Of a stretch of DNA of 64,000 nt, positions 52,166 to 61,851 are shown one piece after another. Origin of the DNA: Advenella mimigardefordensis DPN7 (GTDB lineage Bacteria; Pseudomonadota; Gammaproteobacteria; Burkholderiales; Burkholderiaceae_B). Positions within the stretch are counted from its first letter, which is position 1. Every line of letters begins with the position of its first letter. The DNA is taken from contig NZ_CP003915.1 in NCBI RefSeq assembly GCF_000521505.1, forward strand, positions 4,340,001 to 4,404,000, read 5' to 3'. The notes under the pieces were generated by a model. It was not told the DNA's origin, searched no databases, and saw only the letters and a list, made by a program, of their open reading frames with translations. The position numbers were made by a program, and so were the translations under genes.

Positions 52166-53215
52166 TTACTCTTCGCGAGGCAGCCAGCTTTCAAACTGCT
52201 CGGCGTTGTTCGGGGTGAGATTCTTCAGCATTTCATGAAAATTCAGAGGAATGGTCTGCTGAACCCGCCGAATCAGGAACGGGGCCGGGTGACTCGGTTC
52301 GTGAACCTCAAAATAACTGCTGACTTTTTCAAGTGCAACCATCGCTTCATCGCGTGTTTTGATTTGTACTTCTGTCCATGACAGCGACCGTTCCTGCACT
52401 TGCTGTGGCGCTGCCATGGTATTGCCTGCAGCGGATTCAATTTCACCGGATCCGCCACTGTTATCTGCAGCGGCACTATGTGGCTGCTCTGCCTGCACTG
52501 TTGCAGGGCTGCCTATTGCGGTTGTGATCAGCTCGAAACTGCGCTGCAACGTTGCCACGGATGGCGCCCAGTCTGTTCCGAGCTTTTCGGTAACCAGCTC
52601 CACAATGCCCTGCAGGCTCTGTGCTGCGCTACTTAGTCCGGCCATTTCTGGCGCACCCGCCAGCATCGCCTGATTCAGCGTTTCCACCAAACGGGCGCGA
52701 CCACCGGGAAACAGATCACCGCGCGCGCCTTCCATGATGGATTCAGCATCGCGCAAAGATAACTGACCATGCGCACCGGTGAGCAGGTTGGCGTTTCGCA
52801 CGCTTCGTCCTACACCCTGCATATCTGCCAGAGAATTGATAGCATTGATACGCGGCAGCGGATCTTCGTAATCATCTTCAATCAGCTGCGGGTACACGCC
52901 CACCCAGCATCTCTGCAGGGCATCATGCGCCAGGCGGACGCCGCAGGCATATCCGGCAAGACCGCTTTGAGACGCCCATGCGCAGGCCAGCGCCTGGATG
53001 ACGCGCAAATCGCAGGTCCTGTCGCAAAGTGCAAGCGCCTGCTTTTCAACCTGATTCCAATCCGGAGCCTGAGCATCAATAATCGTATCGCCAAACTGCT
53101 GTTCCGGCTTTTCTACTATTGCCTGCTGTAATGCCAGAAAGGCGGCATCGTACTCGAGATTCTCGCCACCGTTGTCTTCGCTGAACGCAGAGAACAATTC
53201 ATCAAATGTTTTCAT
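52166..53215 (-). CDS. tssA: T6SS cap protein TssA
   Basis: A 349-residue TssA (ImpA family). The ImpA N-terminal region is at about residues 20-140 (EKPEQQFGD ... ALALCDRTCDLRVIQALACAWASQSGLAGYACGVRLAHD, in pieces), and the C-terminal region (RSLSWTEVQIKTRDEAMVALEKVSSYFEVHEPSHPAPFLIRR, in pieces) matches the short TssA type. It is the first gene of the leftward T6SS operon and connects baseplate and tube/sheath growth. Confidence 0.9.
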   Translation of the reverse strand: MKTFDELFSAFSEDNGGENLEYDAAFLALQQAIVEKPEQQFGDTIIDAQAPDWNQVEKQALALCDRTCDLRVIQALACAWASQSGLAGYACGVRLAHDALQRCWVGVYPQLIEDDYEDPLPRINAINSLADMQGVGRSVRNANLLTGAHGQLSLRDAESIMEGARGDLFPGGRARLVETLNQAMLAGAPEMAGLSSAAQSLQGIVELVTEKLGTDWAPSVATLQRSFELITTAIGSPATVQAEQPHSAAADNSGGSGEIESAAGNTMAAPQQVQERSLSWTEVQIKTRDEAMVALEKVSSYFEVHEPSHPAPFLIRRVQQTIPLNFHEMLKNLTPNNAEQFESWLPREE

Positions 53216-53584
53216 GTACCCCGGCTATCCTAAACATGCATTATGAAACTTGTGTGACGTTTATCCTTCACACAACTTGCGCATTTCGCTACACGTTACA
53301 CATTAAAAGTCATATTGAGACTAGTGAAAACCCTAGCGCGATAAAGAAATGCCAACTGAAATCTTACAAAAGTTATCGCGCATTATAAGTTTTCAGTCTT
53401 AACATAAATACGTCAATAAAACTAAAAAACACTTTATTACATATGCACACAAAGTATTTTTGTGTCATTTCGATTAACTTTGGCGATGATCCTGCATTTT
53501 CAATTGCATTTACAGTTGACGGCAATATACCTTTACATCATTTACAGGATGCAAACACATGGGAAGAGAGTGAGCGCTGATTGT
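53216..53584. promoter_or_regulatory. AT-rich region upstream of the T6SS operon
   Basis: No gene is supported in these 369 bases, which separate tssA from the dctM stop. The T6SS promoter should lie here. A perfect 8-bp inverted repeat TTGTGTGA / TCACACAA (53250-53275, 10-base spacer) starts 35 bases upstream of the tssA ATG and could be a regulator site; the spacing does not match the CRP consensus. The G+C content is visibly lower than that of the genes on either side. Confidence 0.4.
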
Positions 53585-54883
53585 TTAGCGTACGTTCTGT
53601 GGCAACCACAGAACCAGGTCCGGAATCCAGTAGATAATCATCACACCCACGATCATCAGGAAGAACATGGGCATGGCCACGCGCGCAATATAGGGCAGTT
53701 CCTTTTTGGTCATGCCGGATAAAACGAACAGGTTAAAGCCCACCGGCGGTGTGATCTGAGCCATTTCAATAACGAAGATAAGGAAGATACCAAACCAGAC
53801 CAGATCAATGCCCGCCGCCTGCACGGTTGGCAGCAGCACGCCGATGGTAAGGACCACCATTGAGATGCCATCCAGAAAGCAACCCAATATAATAAAAAAC
53901 ACCATGAGCGCAAGCACCAGGCCGAACTGCGATAAACCCAGCGAGGCAATCCATTCAGCCAGTGACCGCGGCAGGCCGATATAGCCCATTGCCAGCGTCA
54001 GAAATTGCGCGCCGGCCAGAATCAGCGCAATCATGCAATACAGCCGGGTCGCGCCCAGCAATGATTCTTTGAAGGTGGTCCAGTTCATGGAGCCCTGGAC
54101 CGACGATAGAATAAGTGCGCCCACGACGCCGACTGCGGCCGCTTCTGTCGCGGTTGCAATGCCGGTGTAGATGGAACCGAGCACCGCTACAATGAGCACC
54201 ACGACCGGGATCAGATAGCGAGACTCGGCGATTTTCTGCCGGAATGTCATTGTGTTCTGTTCGGCTGGAATGGCGCCAGGATGCAGCAGTGACCACACCA
54301 TGATATAACCCATGAACAAGCCGGCCAGCAGAATGCCCGGTACCACACCTGCAATAAACAGCCGTGAGATGGACACGTTGGCCGCGACGCCATACACAAT
54401 CATAATAATGGATGGCGGAATAAGCAGACCAAGCGTACCGGCGCCAGCCAGCGTCCCCAGTACCTGGTCGTCGGGATAACCACGGCGCTTGAGTTCGGGA
54501 ATCGTCATTTTGCCGATGGTGGCGCAAGTGGCTGCCGATGAACCCGACACGGCGGCGAAAATGGCGCAGCCAATAATATTGGTATGCAGCAGTTTGCCCG
54601 GCAAACGGCTCAGCCATGGCGCCAGACCACGAAACAAGTCTGTAGAGAGCCGCGAGCGAAACAGAATCTCACCCATCCATAAAAATAGCGGCAGTGCCGT
54701 GAGTGTCCAGCTGGAAGCCGCTCCCCAGATGGTGAGCGACATGGCGTCACCGGCCGGCCTGGAAGAGAACAGCGCCATGGTCAGCCAGGCGCAACCGGAC
54801 AGGGTCAGGCCAACCCATACCCCGGCACCCAGAAAGCCGAAGATGGCAACCAGCAGGACAATAATGACAAGTGACTCATTCAT
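53585..54883 (-). CDS. dctM: TRAP transporter large membrane subunit
   Basis: A 432-residue DctM-type protein with about 12 hydrophobic segments. Typical are VSGSSAATCATIGKMTIPELKRRGYP (in pieces), GTLGLLIPPSIIMIVYG and ITPPVGFNLFVLSG. It forms the Na+-driven translocation unit with DctQ. The gene lies 84 bases after dctQ in the same direction, completing a dctP-Q-M operon. Confidence 0.92.
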   Translation of the reverse strand: MNESLVIIVLLVAIFGFLGAGVWVGLTLSGCAWLTMALFSSRPAGDAMSLTIWGAASSWTLTALPLFLWMGEILFRSRLSTDLFRGLAPWLSRLPGKLLHTNIIGCAIFAAVSGSSAATCATIGKMTIPELKRRGYPDDQVLGTLAGAGTLGLLIPPSIIMIVYGVAANVSISRLFIAGVVPGILLAGLFMGYIMVWSLLHPGAIPAEQNTMTFRQKIAESRYLIPVVVLIVAVLGSIYTGIATATEAAAVGVVGALILSSVQGSMNWTTFKESLLGATRLYCMIALILAGAQFLTLAMGYIGLPRSLAEWIASLGLSQFGLVLALMVFFIILGCFLDGISMVVLTIGVLLPTVQAAGIDLVWFGIFLIFVIEMAQITPPVGFNLFVLSGMTKKELPYIARVAMPMFFLMIVGVMIIYWIPDLVLWLPQNVR

Positions 54884-54967
54884 AATGCGTTCCGCGCAGC
54901 ATGCGCATGATTGGCCGGTAATCTATCCCGACACGAATTACCCAAAGGCAATCGACTTAAACAGAAA

Positions 54968-55477
54968 TCAGGTCTGCATGGAAACCGGCTCTTCCTCTGT
55001 TCGCGAGTGGCCTTTTTTTATCGAACTGATAAACTCATCCACAATCGCAATACAAAACAACACGCAACCCATAGCCATCCCCAATTGAGGGATCCACAAC
55101 GGTGTCGCGTCTTCTCCGGTAGACAGATCGTGATAGCTGTATGAGTCCATCACCAGCTTGATGCTGAACCAGGCCAGCGCCCCCGACAGCACGATTGCAA
55201 CCACAAGTGTGAACAGGTTCAGATAATGGCGCGCACGCGGCTTGAGCGCCGCCAGCACCAGCGTGACGCGAATATGTTCATTCTTGCGAAAGGTACTGGC
55301 CAGCGCCAGAAAGCCTGCCGCGGCCATGGAATAACCCGCATAGGCATCCAGCCCCGGGAAATTCGTGCCCATTTGCCGGATGATGATAGACCACAGCACA
55401 AACACCAGAATGCCGATCATGAACAGCCCGGCAAGCCAGGCTGCGCCTTCATAGATACCGTTAAGCAAACGTCTCAT
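54968..55477 (-). CDS. dctQ: TRAP transporter small membrane subunit
   Basis: A 169-residue DctQ-type protein with four helices. The segment GMAMGCVLFCIAIVDEFISS near the end and FLALASTFRKNEHIRV are family-typical. Its ATG overlaps the dctP stop by four bases (ATGA). Confidence 0.88.
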   Translation of the reverse strand: MRRLLNGIYEGAAWLAGLFMIGILVFVLWSIIIRQMGTNFPGLDAYAGYSMAAAGFLALASTFRKNEHIRVTLVLAALKPRARHYLNLFTLVVAIVLSGALAWFSIKLVMDSYSYHDLSTGEDATPLWIPQLGMAMGCVLFCIAIVDEFISSIKKGHSRTEEEPVSMQT

Positions 55478-56448
55478 TTTGCTTTATAGTCTTTCAGCAG
55501 TTGCTCACCATCTGCACCGGCTTTCCTGGTCCAGTCGGCGATCATCCCTTCCCCGATTTTGGTCAGGCCGGCCACCAGTTCGCTTGACGGTTTAACGATC
55601 TCGGTCCCATTCTTGGCCAATTGCTCGTTATACCATTGGGTTTTTTCCTGGGACAATTTCCAGCCATATTTTTCGGCATCAGCAGATGCATCCAGCAAGG
55701 CCTTACGCTCTTTGTCATCCAGTGCATCAAAGGCTCTCTTATTGACGATCACCGCGTTCTTGGGCAACCAGGCCTGCATGTCGTAGAGTTTTTTCAGATA
55801 CTCGTAGGTTTTGGTGTCGTAGCCGGTAGAGCCCGATGACATATAGGAATCGACCACGCCCGTGGCCAATGCCTGAGACAGTTCCGCCTGCTGAATGGTG
55901 ACCGGATGAGCGCCGACTTCCTGCGCAATTTTGGATGTAACCGGGCTGTATGCTCGCCATTTCAGGCCTTTCATATCCGCAACCGAATTGAGCACTTTAT
56001 TAGTGTAGATGCCCTGCGGGGGCCAGGCGACGGAATACAACAGCTGCATGCCCTGAGAGGCCAGTTTCTTTTCCAGATAGGGTTTCTGTGCCTGATATAG
56101 TTTCCAGGCCTGCTCATAGCCGGTAGCCAGGAACGGCAGGCCGTCCAGCTCATAAATAGGATCTTCGTTCGCGAAGTTGCTCAGCAGAATTTCGCCGGCC
56201 TGTGCCTGATTACCCTGCACCGCCCGCTTGATCTCCGGCGCTTTAAACAGCGAAGCGTTGGAGTGAACCGTAATCTTGAATTCACCACCCGTCGCATCGG
56301 ACACGGCCTTCACAAAGCGCATGGCAATTTCCGTGTGAAAATTGGAGTCCGGGTATGCCGTTGGCAAGTCCCATTGCGTAGCGGCTGAAGCATTCACGCT
56401 CAATAGCGCGGTAGCGAGCGCGGTCAGAACCAAAGATTTATTTTTCAT
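55474..56448 (-). CDS. dctP: TRAP transporter periplasmic receptor
   Basis: A 324-residue DctP-type receptor. I start at the ATG at 56448, with GAAGGA before it. The signal peptide ends NASA/ATQW. Conserved parts: YPDSNFHTEIAMRFVKAV, ELDGLPFLATGYEQAWKLY (in pieces) and MKGLKWRAYSPVTSKIAQEVGAHPV (in pieces), in which the Arg contacts the substrate carboxylate. The substrate is an organic acid of unknown kind. The gene is divergent from the 5-oxoprolinase gene, 446 bases away. Confidence 0.9.
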   Translation of the reverse strand: MKNKSLVLTALATALLSVNASAATQWDLPTAYPDSNFHTEIAMRFVKAVSDATGGEFKITVHSNASLFKAPEIKRAVQGNQAQAGEILLSNFANEDPIYELDGLPFLATGYEQAWKLYQAQKPYLEKKLASQGMQLLYSVAWPPQGIYTNKVLNSVADMKGLKWRAYSPVTSKIAQEVGAHPVTIQQAELSQALATGVVDSYMSSGSTGYDTKTYEYLKKLYDMQAWLPKNAVIVNKRAFDALDDKERKALLDASADAEKYGWKLSQEKTQWYNEQLAKNGTEIVKPSSELVAGLTKIGEGMIADWTRKAGADGEQLLKDYKAK

Positions 56449-56894
56449 GGATGGCATCCTTCAATGGCAGGGTTGCAAGGCCGCCGACGCCATCGAATCG
56501 TCGACAGGATCTGGCGGACTGGCAGTTTCGGTTATATCAGCGCGATGGCTGTCATAGTGCAGAGAATATAAGATTTTTGCGACAAGGGCACGAGAAGATT
56601 TTCAGGCAAAGGGAAAACACTGATAAAGCCTGCACCGAAACCGGGCGGCGCCAAAGCAGGCGTGCCACAGGCTGGTGCCCGCATAGGAACAGTCTCACCG
56701 CAGGTGCCAGGGCCGGGTTGTACGCCGTACCGCACCGCGTCATTCATGCCGGTGTGTTGCCGATGGAACGATACCGAAGGAAACACTGGCACGATTTGTG
56801 CTGATACACTTGCATGAAGCGTTTGCCAGAACGATGGCAGGCGCAATTTTCAACATCACTATTTTTTGAATCAGAGACAGGCAGGACACACAAC
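56449..56894. promoter_or_regulatory. Divergent promoter region of the TRAP operon and the oxoprolinase gene
   Basis: A 446-base stretch between two divergent units, so it must hold both promoters. I see no gene in it and no convincing operator. Confidence 0.4.
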
Positions 56895-59800
56895 ATGAGC
56901 AAGTGGCAATTCTGGGTAGACCGTGGGGGCACCTTCACCGACATCGTCGCAATCACGCCGCAAAAAGCCTTAATGACCAGAAAGCTGCTCTCGGACAATC
57001 CCGATCATTATGAAGATGCGGCGATTGAAGCAATACGCGATCTGCTTGATGTTGCCAAAGGTGATCCGATTCCGGTTGAAAAAATTGATTGCGTCAAAAT
57101 GGGGACGACGGTTGCCACCAATGCACTGCTTGAGCGCAAGGGCGAACGTGTTGTTTTTTTGACAACGCGAGGCTTCGCCGATGCCTTGCGGATTGCGTAT
57201 CAGAATCGCCCCCGACTGTTCGATCGTCATGTCGTACTGCCGGAAATGCTTTATGAACAGGTCCTGGAAGTAGATGAACGGATCGATGCGGCCGGCGAAG
57301 TCATTCATGCCATGGGCGAGCAGGTCCTGCGCGCACAACTGCAGACGGCTTACGATCAGGGCCTGCGCAGTATTGCAATTGTGTTCATGCATGCCTGGCG
57401 CAATGCCGATCATGAGAAACGCGCGGCACAACTGGCGCAGGATATCGGCTTCACACAGATCTCTGCTTCGCACGATGTCAGCCCGTTGATCAAGTTCGTG
57501 TCGCGCGGTGATACGACAGTGGTAGACGCCTATTTGTCGCCGATTCTCCGGCGCTACGTCGATCGGGTGGCCGCGCAACTGCCCGGGGTTAATTTAATGT
57601 TCATGCAGTCGTCGGGCGGCTTGTCGGACGCGCATCGCTTTCGTGGCAAGGACGCTATTTTGTCGGGCCCGGCCGGCGGCATCGTTGGAATGGCACGCAG
57701 CAGCCAGCAGGCGGGCTATAAAAAAATCATCGGTTTTGACATGGGCGGTACATCCACCGACGTGTCGCATTTTTCCGGTGTTTACGAACGTGATTATGAA
57801 ACCTCTGTAGCCGGTGTACGCATGCGTACACCCATGATGCGCATCCATACGGTAGCCGCCGGCGGCGGCTCCATTTTGCATTTTGACGGCGCACGCCTGC
57901 GTGTCGGACCGGATTCGGCAGGTGCCAACCCCGGCCCCGCTTCTTATCGTAAGCAGGGCCCCCTAACCATCACCGACTGCAATGTCATGCTGGGCAAAAT
58001 CCAGCCGGATTATTTTCCAGCGGTATTTGGTCCCAACGGCGATGAACCGCTGGATGCGCAGGTCGTAACTGAAAAATTCGGCATGCTGAGCAAGCAGGTG
58101 AGCGAGGCAACAGGTCGACCGGTAGGCCCTGAAGAGGTGGCTGCGGGCTTTTTGGCGATTGGCGTACAAAATATGGCCGAGGCCATCAAACGTATTTCTG
58201 TACAGCAGGGCCATGATGTCACGCGTTATACGCTGACCACCTTCGGTGGTGCGGGTGGTCAGCACGCCTGCCTGGTGGCCGATGCGCTGGGCATGACAAC
58301 TGTGTTTGCTCATCCTTTGGGCGGGGTGCTTTCGGCCTACGGCATGGGCCTGGCCGATCAGGTGGCCATTCGCCAGCAGACCGTGGAAAAGCCGCTGACA
58401 GACAGCCTGATCCCTGAACTGGAACAATTACGCGGCGAGCTTGGCGAACAGGCCAGCGCAGAATTGCAGACACGGCTCACGACAGGCATGCAAATCGTAC
58501 TGAACACCCGCGCTCAATTGAAATACCAGGGCACAGATAGCGCGCTGGAAGTGGATTTTGCCGATGCCGGGCAGATGCTGACGGCATTCAATGAACAGTA
58601 CCGCCAGCGGTATTCTTTTCTGATCGAAAACCGTCCGCTGGTGGTAGAGTCCTTGCTGGTTGAAGCGGTGATTGCGGGAAGCCGGATTGATGAAGCAACG
58701 ATTACGCGACATGATGATAGCGAACCCGTCGCCGATGCTCACCGCCCGATGTACAGCAACGGTGCCTGGCATAACGCGCCCGTGTTCCGTCGGCAGGCGC
58801 TGCAGGCCGACGACGTGATCGCAGGGCCGGCCATTATTTCTGAAGAGAACCAGACCACCATTGTTGAAGCCGGCTGGTCCGCAACCCTGAACAGCAAGGA
58901 TCATCTGATTCTGACAAGGACGATCCCCCTGCGTAATACGCAAGCCATTTCCACCGATGCTGACCCGGTGATGCTTGAAGTATTCAATAATCTGTTCATG
59001 TCCATTGCCGACCAGATGGGACTGAGTCTGCAGAACACCGCCTATTCAGTCAATATCAAGGAACGGCTGGATTTTTCCTGCGCGATTTTCGACGCGGAGG
59101 GCAATCTGATTGCCAATGCGCCGCATATGCCGGTACACCTGGGATCCATGAGCGAATCGATCAAGACCGTCATGCGCGAAAACGCCGGGAACATGCAGCC
59201 GGGCGATGCCTATGTGGTGAATGACCCCTATCACGGCGGCACGCATCTGCCGGACATCACGGTTATTACACCTGTGTTTGATCGTGAACAAACGCAGATT
59301 ATTTTTTATGTCGGTTCCCGCGGCCACCACGCTGACGTAGGCGGACTCACGCCCGGCTCCATGCCGCCGGATTCCACGACCATTGAAGAGGAAGGCGTGT
59401 TGTTCACCAATTTCCAGCTGGTTCGTAACGGCCAGTTCCGCGAACGGGAAGCACGTGACATTCTGATGTCGGGCAAATATCCGGCCCGCAATCCGGATCA
59501 GAACCTGGCCGATTTACAGGCGCAGATCGCCGCCAACCAGAAGGGTGTTCGGGAACTTCATGCCATGTGTGATACGTTTGGGCTGGCAGTGGTACAGGCC
59601 TATATGCAGCATGTACAGGATAACGCCGAGGCGTCGGTGCGCCGCGTGATTCCTTTGCTACGTGACGGCAGCTACACCTATAAGCTGGACAACGGTGCCG
59701 TGATACAGGTGGCGATCCGGATTCATGACGATCGTGAATCGGTCACGGTTGACTTTACGGGGTCCTCTGCACAGTTGACCAACAATTTCAATGCGCCCGC

Positions 59801-60515
59801 CTCTATCGCCGTTGCCGCTGTTCTGTATGTGTTCCGGACGTTGGTGAACGATGAGATTCCGCTTAATGCGGGTTGTCTGAAGCCTATTAATATTGTGATT
59901 CCGCAGGCGTCGATGCTCAACCCCGAGCCACCGGCATCGGTAGTGGCCGGCAATGTCGAAACCTCCATGTGTATCGTCAATGCCTTGTATGGCGCATTGG
60001 GCGTGCTCGCGGCCAGCCAGGGCACGATGAACAACTTCACTTTCGGCAACGCGCGCTACCAGTATTATGAAACCGTCTCCGGCGGCACTGGTGCCGGGCC
60101 CGTGTTGCTGGACTCGGACGATGAAGGTTTTGACGGCACGTCATTGGTACAGGCGCATATGACCAATTCGAGACTGACGGATCCTGAAGTGCTGGAACTG
60201 CGCTTTCCCGTTAGACTGGAGTCGTATGCGATTCGCCATGGCTCGGGCGGCAAAGGTAAATGGCGTGGCGGCGATGGCGGCGTGCGGCGCATGCGTTTTC
60301 TGGAATCGATGACAGCAGCCATTCTTTCCAATAACCGCCAATACGCGCCTTTCGGCCTGAAAGGCGGCGAGCCGGGCCAGACCGGGCGGAACTATATTGA
60401 ACGTGCTGATGGTTCTGTGACTCACCTGGGCCCGCAGGACAGCGCCGATCTGCAGCCAGGCGATACATTTGTGATTGAGACGCCGGGAGGGGGTGGCTAC
60501 GGTAAGGCGGAATGA
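56895..60515 (+). CDS. oplA: Fused 5-oxoprolinase/hydantoinase (HyuA-HyuB type)
   Basis: A 1,206-residue protein that combines both halves of the hydantoinase/oxoprolinase family. Residues 1-690 are the HyuA half: [14 protein letters not shown] (about 6-19), [16 protein letters not shown] and [15 protein letters not shown] (about 283). Residues 690-1206 are the HyuB half: [38 protein letters not shown] (in pieces), [15 protein letters not shown] and [16 protein letters not shown], ending [18 protein letters not shown]-dependent opening of 5-oxoproline or hydantoins in the cytoplasm is the known activity. The ATG at 56895 was chosen because the family begins there; the frame continues upstream without a better site. 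Confidence 0.92.
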   Translation: MSKWQFWVDRGGTFTDIVAITPQKALMTRKLLSDNPDHYEDAAIEAIRDLLDVAKGDPIPVEKIDCVKMGTTVATNALLERKGERVVFLTTRGFADALRIAYQNRPRLFDRHVVLPEMLYEQVLEVDERIDAAGEVIHAMGEQVLRAQLQTAYDQGLRSIAIVFMHAWRNADHEKRAAQLAQDIGFTQISASHDVSPLIKFVSRGDTTVVDAYLSPILRRYVDRVAAQLPGVNLMFMQSSGGLSDAHRFRGKDAILSGPAGGIVGMARSSQQAGYKKIIGFDMGGTSTDVSHFSGVYERDYETSVAGVRMRTPMMRIHTVAAGGGSILHFDGARLRVGPDSAGANPGPASYRKQGPLTITDCNVMLGKIQPDYFPAVFGPNGDEPLDAQVVTEKFGMLSKQVSEATGRPVGPEEVAAGFLAIGVQNMAEAIKRISVQQGHDVTRYTLTTFGGAGGQHACLVADALGMTTVFAHPLGGVLSAYGMGLADQVAIRQQTVEKPLTDSLIPELEQLRGELGEQASAELQTRLTTGMQIVLNTRAQLKYQGTDSALEVDFADAGQMLTAFNEQYRQRYSFLIENRPLVVESLLVEAVIAGSRIDEATITRHDDSEPVADAHRPMYSNGAWHNAPVFRRQALQADDVIAGPAIISEENQTTIVEAGWSATLNSKDHLILTRTIPLRNTQAISTDADPVMLEVFNNLFMSIADQMGLSLQNTAYSVNIKERLDFSCAIFDAEGNLIANAPHMPVHLGSMSESIKTVMRENAGNMQPGDAYVVNDPYHGGTHLPDITVITPVFDREQTQIIFYVGSRGHHADVGGLTPGSMPPDSTTIEEEGVLFTNFQLVRNGQFREREARDILMSGKYPARNPDQNLADLQAQIAANQKGVRELHAMCDTFGLAVVQAYMQHVQDNAEASVRRVIPLLRDGSYTYKLDNGAVIQVAIRIHDDRESVTVDFTGSSAQLTNNFNAPASIAVAAVLYVFRTLVNDEIPLNAGCLKPINIVIPQASMLNPEPPASVVAGNVETSMCIVNALYGALGVLAASQGTMNNFTFGNARYQYYETVSGGTGAGPVLLDSDDEGFDGTSLVQAHMTNSRLTDPEVLELRFPVRLESYAIRHGSGGKGKWRGGDGGVRRMRFLESMTAAILSNNRQYAPFGLKGGEPGQTGRNYIERADGSVTHLGPQDSADLQPGDTFVIETPGGGGYGKAE

Positions 60516-60613
60516 GCTTGCACGGGTCCAGTTGATGGTGGTTGATGGTGGTACAGGAGAGATGGACATGCCAGCATTGCACCGTGCAAAACACCTGATT
60601 CTCCTGGTCGCGG

Positions 60614-60630
60614 AGCAGGCGGAGCCTGCT
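60614..60630 (+). terminator. Hairpin after the oxoprolinase gene
   Basis: AGCAGGC and GCCTGCT form a 7-bp stem around GGA, followed by GGTTAAAATTTC. Weak tail, but the position 99 bases after the stop fits termination. Confidence 0.45.
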
Positions 60631-60653
60631 GGTTAAAATTTCATATGTATTAG

Positions 60654-60681
60654 TCCCGGAACCATTTGTATTGTTCCGGGA
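60654..60681. other. Second perfect inverted repeat before the Bug receptor gene
   Basis: TCCCGGAAC and GTTCCGGGA (9-bp arms, 10-base loop) stand about 100 bases before the receptor start. It may be a hairpin terminator or an operator of the next gene. Confidence 0.4.
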
Positions 60682-60783
60682 AGCAGATACACTATGCACA
60701 GGCGATCCCCTCTGTCCGGGACCCCCGCCAATAAACAGTAATACAGCATAACGATAAGAACATACAACCAAAGGAGACGTTTG

Positions 60784-61794
60784 ATGACATTGCATTCCCT
60801 TATGGTCACTCCGCGGATCACTCCACGTCGGGGCCTGGCGCTGGCGAGCCTTGCTGCGTGCGCTATTGCCGGCGCAGCCAACGCAGCGGGCTATCCGGAA
60901 CGCCCCGTTACCCTGATTGTGCCCTTCCCGCCCGCCGGCACGACCGACCTGATCGCCCGACACGTGGCCCAGGCACTGGAAAAGGAACTGGGCCAGACCA
61001 TTGTAGTGGAGAACCGGGCCGGCGCCGGCGGCAATGTGGGCATGGGGGCACTGGCGCGTGCCAAAGCCGATGGCTATACGATAGGCATGGGTACCGTCGG
61101 CACGCAGACCATCAACCAATATCTGTACAAGGATATGCCGTTTGACCCGCAAAAGGATTTTGCGCCCATTGCGCTGGCAGGCACTACGCCGAATGTGATT
61201 GCCGTTAATGCCAACGCCGATATCAAGTCGCTTGGCGATCTGATTGCCAAAGCCAGGGCCGCAACAGACAAGAAGCTCAGCTATGCTTCTCCTGGTGTGG
61301 GTTCATCGGTGCATCTGACCGGTGCCTATCTGGAAGACGCAGCCGGCATCAGCATGCTGCATGTCCCCTTTAAAGGTGTGTCGGGCTCCATGCCCGCGCT
61401 GATTGGCGGTCAGGTAGACGTACTGATGGACAATCTGCCCAGCACGCTATCACAAGTGAAAGATGGTAGTAAAGTACGCGCGGTTGCCGTTACAGGTGCG
61501 CAGCGCGATCCTGCCATCCCGGATGTGCCCACCGTGGCCGAATCCGGCCTGCCGGGCTTTGATGTGAATGCGTGGTTTGCCCTGTATGCACCGGCCGGCA
61601 CGCCGCCAGAAGCCATGAAGACGCTGGTGGTGGCGGCAGAAAAGGCACTGGCATCAAATGATTTAAAACAAAAGCTACAGCAGACCAGCACCCGGCCAGG
61701 CACGATATTCGGTGCCGATCTGACCGCGTTCGAGGCCAAAGAGCGTGAGCGCTGGCATAAGCTGATTCAGGACAAACATATTCAGTCCAAATAA
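60784..61794 (+). CDS. Bug/TctC-type periplasmic receptor
   Basis: A 336-residue solute receptor of the Bug family, which is strongly expanded in Bordetella-like betaproteobacteria. The signal peptide ends AANAA/GYPE near residue 37. VPFPPAGTTDLIARHVAQALEKELGQTIVVENRAGAGGNVG (in pieces) forms the substrate cradle and is diagnostic. AAAGGAGACG stands before the ATG at 60784. No tctA or tctB membrane genes are adjacent, as is usual for such orphan receptors. The neighbouring decarboxylase-like enzyme suggests an organic acid ligand. Confidence 0.92.
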   Translation: MTLHSLMVTPRITPRRGLALASLAACAIAGAANAAGYPERPVTLIVPFPPAGTTDLIARHVAQALEKELGQTIVVENRAGAGGNVGMGALARAKADGYTIGMGTVGTQTINQYLYKDMPFDPQKDFAPIALAGTTPNVIAVNANADIKSLGDLIAKARAATDKKLSYASPGVGSSVHLTGAYLEDAAGISMLHVPFKGVSGSMPALIGGQVDVLMDNLPSTLSQVKDGSKVRAVAVTGAQRDPAIPDVPTVAESGLPGFDVNAWFALYAPAGTPPEAMKTLVVAAEKALASNDLKQKLQQTSTRPGTIFGADLTAFEAKERERWHKLIQDKHIQSK

Positions 61795-61851
61795 TTTTTA
61801 TTGCTAACCCGTTCCGTGCGCGGAACACAGTTGAAAAAGGTTTATAGATTC

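Noticed and set aside
53250..53275. CRP binding site
   Set aside because: The half sites TGTGA and TCACA are separated by ten bases, whereas CRP needs six.
53206..53722. Short plus-strand ORFs upstream of tssA
   Set aside because: No ribosome binding site, odd composition and partial overlap with dctM.
60784..60900. Tat signal in the Bug receptor
   Set aside because: Two arginines occur (TPRRGLAL), but the S/T-R-R-x-F-L-K pattern is not met and Bug receptors use the Sec route.
60211..61152. Minus-strand ORF of 313 codons
   Set aside because: Covers the end of the oxoprolinase gene, the gap and the receptor gene in antisense; rich in R, H, C and S.
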